From: JAHQVI01 sp964407075 | GTDB lineage: Bacteria > Pseudomonadota > Alphaproteobacteria > Rhizobiales > Rhodomicrobiaceae | Direction of reading: 5' to 3' | Length of the DNA stretch: 9,828 nucleotides | Assembly: GCA_964407075.1 (NCBI GenBank) | Contig: CAYOUE010000123.1 | Coordinates: 1-9,828, forward strand | In this document: positions 7,018 through 9,828 of the stretch, piece after piece | How positions within the stretch are numbered: position 1 is the first letter of the stretch | Layout of the letters: each line of letters opens with the position of its first letter | Position numbers and translations under genes: made by a program | Notes under the pieces: model-generated | Told to the model about the DNA's origin: nothing | What the model saw: the letters and a program-made list of their open reading frames with translations, nothing else | Databases searched by the model: none

Positions 7018-9186
7018 TCATCCTCTGGCGGCCGTTCCCGGGCGCGCTCCTTGCAAGGTGCGGAAGGCGCTGACCACGAGGCTGGCGAATTCCGGGTCGT
7101 TGATGTGATGCGGCGTGCGCACGAGCTGCTTGCCGCCGGTCTGGCGGACCGTCTCTTCCAGAGCGCGGAACAGCGCGGCATCCGCAGCCGGATCCCAGAA
7201 CGGCTTGCCCGGGGCATCGAGCGCCGAAACGCCGCCTTCGGGCATGAAAAAGCGCACCGGTCCCGTCATCATGTTCAGACGCTCGCCGATCCAGCGGCCC
7301 ATGACCGCATTCTCCTCGGGCGTGGTGCGCATGAGCGTGACCTGCGGGTTGTGCTCGTAGAATTTCCGCCCGCGATATTTCTCCGGCACCGTCTCCGGCG
7401 CGTTGAAGTTCACCATGTCCAGCGCGCCGCAGGAGCCGATATAGGGAAGCCCGGCGCGGATCGAGGCGCCGAACCGGTCCTGATCGGCGGGGAAAACCCC
7501 GCCCGCGATCATGTCGCAAACCTCGGTCGTGGTGATGTCGATGACCGCGGAGAGCATTCCGCTGTCCAGCAATTTTTCCATCGCCCGTCCGCCGGTGCCC
7601 GTCGCATGGAAAACGAGGCAGTCATAATCGGCTTCGAGCGCCTTCGAGACCTGCCTTACGCAAGGCGTCGTCACGCCGAACATGGTGAGGCCGACCGCGG
7701 GCTTGTCCTGCACAGGCTGTTGCGGCTTGCGGCGTTGCCGGACCATTCCAGCAAGCGCCGACGCGCCGTTGGCGAGCACCTGTCGGGTGATCGAGTTGAT
7801 GCCCTGAACATCGGCGACCGAATGCAGCATCATCATGTCGGACGGGCCGACATACTGGCCGGTGTTGCCGCTGGCGACCGTCGAGATGATGACTTTGGGC
7901 ACCCCGACCGGCAGCGCCCGGAAGGCCGGGGCCACAAGCGCTGTGCCGCCCGATCCGCCTGCGCCGATGACGCCCGCGACATCGGTCTGCTGCCGCATCC
8001 AGCGCTCGAACGCGGCGGTCATGCCTGCGACAGCCGAGCCGCGGTCGCCGGTGAAGACGCCGGAGACGCCGCGCGGGTGGAAGGCGGCGACGAGCTGGGG
8101 CGGAATGTCGGCGCCGGAGGGTTTACCCGATGTCGAAAGGTCCACCATCCGCACCGGCAGCCCCTCTTCACGGATGAGATCGCGGATGAAGCGCAATTCG
8201 TCGCCCTTGGTGTCGAGCGTTCCGCAGACATAGACGGCGCCGCCCTGCCTGCCGGCGGCCCGCATGGCGGGCTGGGCGGCGGATCGCGCTGCTGCGCCCG
8301 CCTCGCTCTTCGTGCGCGCCGCGCCTTCGATGACGCGAACCGGAACCGGCTGCGACCAGCGCGTCGGAATCTGCGGGTTCGAGACGTAGACGAGCACGGG
8401 GCCGGACCGCGCGGCAGGGGCGCGCTCGCTTCCGGCGGAAGACGCGTCGTCGGGCGTTTCGTCATGCGCATGGCGGCCGACGCCGAGCAGGGCCTGCTGA
8501 AGGTCGCGGTCCGCTGCGAGCACGCCCGCCTCCATGATGCGGTTGATGCGGCCGTTGACCATGATGGCGACCTGCTCGGACACGGAGCAGGCGACGCCGA
8601 TGTTCTGCTCTATGACGAGCACGTCGATGCCGCCCTCGGCGCCGAGGCGGATCAGCATCTCCTCCACCTGCCGGACGATCATCGGCGCTAGGCCTTCGGT
8701 CGGCTCGTCCATGACGAGGAGCTTCGGGTTGAGAAGCAGGGCGCGGGCGATCGTCAGCATCTGCTGCTCGCCGCCGGAAAGCTGGCCGCCGCCGTTCGCG
8801 CGGCGTTCCGCGAGGCGGGGAAAGACGGAATAGATCCGCTCGATGGTCCATGCGCCGCCGGGCGATGAGACGAGGCGGAGATGTTCGTCGACGGTGAGCG
8901 AACGCCAGAGCCTGCGCCCCTGCGGAACGTAGCCGATGCCGAGGCGGGCGATATCCGCCGGCCGCCTGCCTACAAGCGGATGGCCATGAAAGGTGATCTC
9001 GCCTGACGACGCGGGAACCATGCCCATGATCGTCTTGCAGAGCGTCGTCTTGCCCATGCCGTTCCGTCCGACGACGGACAGAACGCCGCTTCCGAGCGTG
9101 AGGTTGACGCCCTGAAGAGCGTGGCTGTGGCCGTAATAGACGTTGAGGTCGCGGATCTGGAGCGCGGGGCCGGATCGGTCAGCCAT
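7018..9186 (-). CDS. Fusion protein: LivF-type ABC ATPase + Tm-1-like (UPF0261) domain
   Basis: The 722-residue chain joins two families. Residues 1-236 are a complete LivF-type ATPase: Walker A GRNGMGKTT (40-48), Q-loop Gln89, signature LSGGEQ (136-141), Walker B LLVMDE (156-161), and EQN at 193-195 in the switch position as is common in LivF. It should power a branched-chain-amino-acid-type importer with the upstream LivG. Residues 237-315 are a linker rich in Ala, Arg and Pro that includes a hydrophobic VLVYVSNPQIP segment. Residues 316 to about 710 are a Tm-1-like ATP-binding domain, with GTLDTKG (322-328), a GAGGSGGT loop, STVASGNTGQYVG, HATGTGGRAM and DITTTE. This corresponds to the N-terminal half of plant Tm-1. 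The ATG at 9186 follows GGGAGG by 8 bases and overlaps the livG stop by 8 bases. No stop or frameshift signal separates the domains. Catalytic role of the Tm-1 half is unknown. Confidence 0.93.
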   Translation of the reverse strand: MADRSGPALQIRDLNVYYGHSHALQGVNLTLGSGVLSVVGRNGMGKTTLCKTIMGMVPASSGEITFHGHPLVGRRPADIARLGIGYVPQGRRLWRSLTVDEHLRLVSSPGGAWTIERIYSVFPRLAERRANGGGQLSGGEQQMLTIARALLLNPKLLVMDEPTEGLAPMIVRQVEEMLIRLGAEGGIDVLVIEQNIGVACSVSEQVAIMVNGRINRIMEAGVLAADRDLQQALLGVGRHAHDETPDDASSAGSERAPAARSGPVLVYVSNPQIPTRWSQPVPVRVIEGAARTKSEAGAAARSAAQPAMRAAGRQGGAVYVCGTLDTKGDELRFIRDLIREEGLPVRMVDLSTSGKPSGADIPPQLVAAFHPRGVSGVFTGDRGSAVAGMTAAFERWMRQQTDVAGVIGAGGSGGTALVAPAFRALPVGVPKVIISTVASGNTGQYVGPSDMMMLHSVADVQGINSITRQVLANGASALAGMVRQRRKPQQPVQDKPAVGLTMFGVTTPCVRQVSKALEADYDCLVFHATGTGGRAMEKLLDSGMLSAVIDITTTEVCDMIAGGVFPADQDRFGASIRAGLPYIGSCGALDMVNFNAPETVPEKYRGRKFYEHNPQVTLMRTTPEENAVMGRWIGERLNMMTGPVRFFMPEGGVSALDAPGKPFWDPAADAALFRALEETVRQTGGKQLVRTPHHINDPEFASLVVSAFRTLQGARPGTAARG
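7022..7026 (-). promoter_or_regulatory. Ribosome binding site deciding the TIM-barrel gene start
   Basis: AGAGG on the minus strand directly abuts the ATG at 7021 (no spacer) but lies 9 bases before the ATG at 7012. This favours 7012 as the true start, giving a gene that begins 5 bases after the upstream stop. Confidence 0.55.
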
Positions 9187-9828
9187 GTCCCTCGCCTCCC
9201 AGATAGAGCGCCTGGACTTCCTCGTCCTCCTCGATTTCGGCCGGCTTGCCCTCCTTGAAGATGCGCCCGTTATGCATCATCGTCACGAATTCGGCCACGC
9301 GCAGCGCCACGTCCATGTCGTGCTCGATGATGATGTACCCCACATGCCCCGGCAGGCCGGTCAGGATGTCGATCAGTTCGCGCCGCTCTGCGGGCGACAG
9401 GCCGGCGGCAGGTTCGTCGAACAGGATGAAACGCGGCGCGCCTGCGAGCGCCATCGCGATTTCGAGCTGGCGCTGCTGCCCGTAGGACAGCTCCGACACC
9501 ATCGTGTCGCGGGCCGCTTCGAGATGGACCATGCGCACCAGCATGTCGGCGCTTTCGAGAACGGCGTCGTTCGGCTTTGGCCGCAGGAAGGCGAAGCGCC
9601 CGCGCGAGACGCCGTTGCAGGCCAGATAGACGTTGTCGATCACCGAAAGCCCGGTCAGCAGCAGCGAGATCTGATAGGTGCGGCGCAGGCCGCGGCGGAT
9701 GCGCTCATAGGCGGGAAAGCCCGTGATGTCCTCGCCGAAGAAGCGGATCGAGCCGCTGGTCGTGGGAAAATCCCCGGTGATGCAGTTGAAAAGCGTGGTC
9801 TTGCCCGCGCCGTTCGAGCCGAGCACCG
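9179..9828 (-). CDS. livG: LivG-type branched-chain amino acid ABC transporter ATP-binding protein, 5' end outside window
   Basis: The visible 215 or so residues lack only the N-terminus, since the frame is open at the window edge inside the Walker A motif (GSNGAGKTT). The GTG at 9826 is an internal Val codon, not a start. Further motifs are Q-loop Gln (RTYQIS), signature LSYGQQ, Walker B FILFDEPAAGLSP, and IIEHDMDVA with the switch His. The LivG-like insertion between Walker A and the signature and the EVQALYLGGE ending separate it from LivF. It should pair with the LivF half of the next protein on the cytoplasmic face of a LivHM permease, with the permease and binding-protein genes probably beyond the right edge. 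It overlaps the next gene by 8 bases. Liv-type systems import amino acids but also ureas, amides and aromatic acids, so the substrate is open. Confidence 0.9.
   Translation of the reverse strand, partial: VLGSNGAGKTTLFNCITGDFPTTSGSIRFFGEDITGFPAYERIRRGLRRTYQISLLLTGLSVIDNVYLACNGVSRGRFAFLRPKPNDAVLESADMLVRMVHLEAARDTMVSELSYGQQRQLEIAMALAGAPRFILFDEPAAGLSPAERRELIDILTGLPGHVGYIIIEHDMDVALRVAEFVTMMHNGRIFKEGKPAEIEEDEEVQALYLGGEGHG

Noticed and set aside
7022..7519. N-terminal extension of the TIM-barrel frame upstream of its ATG.
   Set aside because: It overlaps the Tm-1-like domain and reads as His/Arg-rich shadow sequence, while the family N-terminus starts at MFDRT (7012).
7051..8691. A 546-codon plus-strand open frame opposite the LivF-Tm-1 fusion.
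   Set aside because: It is in the same mirrored codon register, the minus strand carries clear family motifs throughout, and the plus-strand translation shows no recognisable domain.

Overview
The window is GC-rich and densely coded, and every gene I can support lies on the minus strand, so it reads from high to low coordinates. Codon use, the Liv-type transporter and the gene content suggest an alphaproteobacterium, probably of the Rhizobiales/Hyphomicrobiales. That is an inference; no marker gene is present.

In transcription order the layout is: (1) 9828-9179, a LivG-type ABC ATPase whose start lies outside the window; (2) 9186-7018, a 722-residue fusion of a LivF-type ABC ATPase to a Tm-1-like/UPF0261 domain; (3) 7012-6188, a 'phosphoenolpyruvate hydrolase'-type TIM-barrel protein, which matches the other half of plant Tm-1; (4) 6168-2848, a 1106-residue flotillin/SPFH membrane protein with about 55 unbroken 11-residue repeats; (5) 2848-2411 and (6) 2388-1942, two paralogous SRPBCC (START/Bet v1-fold) proteins; (7) 1945-1145, (8) 1145-663 and (9) 663-1, the FAD, [2Fe-2S] and molybdopterin subunits of a xanthine dehydrogenase/CO dehydrogenase-family hydroxylase in coxM-S-L order. 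The last is cut by the window edge and has no closed ORF.

Adjacent genes overlap by 1-8 bases or are separated by at most 22 bases, so no internal promoter or terminator is likely, and there is no gene-free stretch over 300 bases. The set reads as one operon. A plausible model is that a branched-chain-amino-acid-type ABC importer brings in a small organic substrate, the molybdenum hydroxylase oxidises it, and the SRPBCC pair carries a hydrophobic ligand or helps the enzyme at the membrane. The flotillin would organise the membrane site, and the Tm-1-like pair would perform an uncharacterised ATP-linked or C-C bond reaction. Substrate and pathway cannot be read from the sequence. The most unusual parts are the LivF-Tm-1 fusion, the very long hendecad flotillin, and their linkage to a molybdenum hydroxylase.
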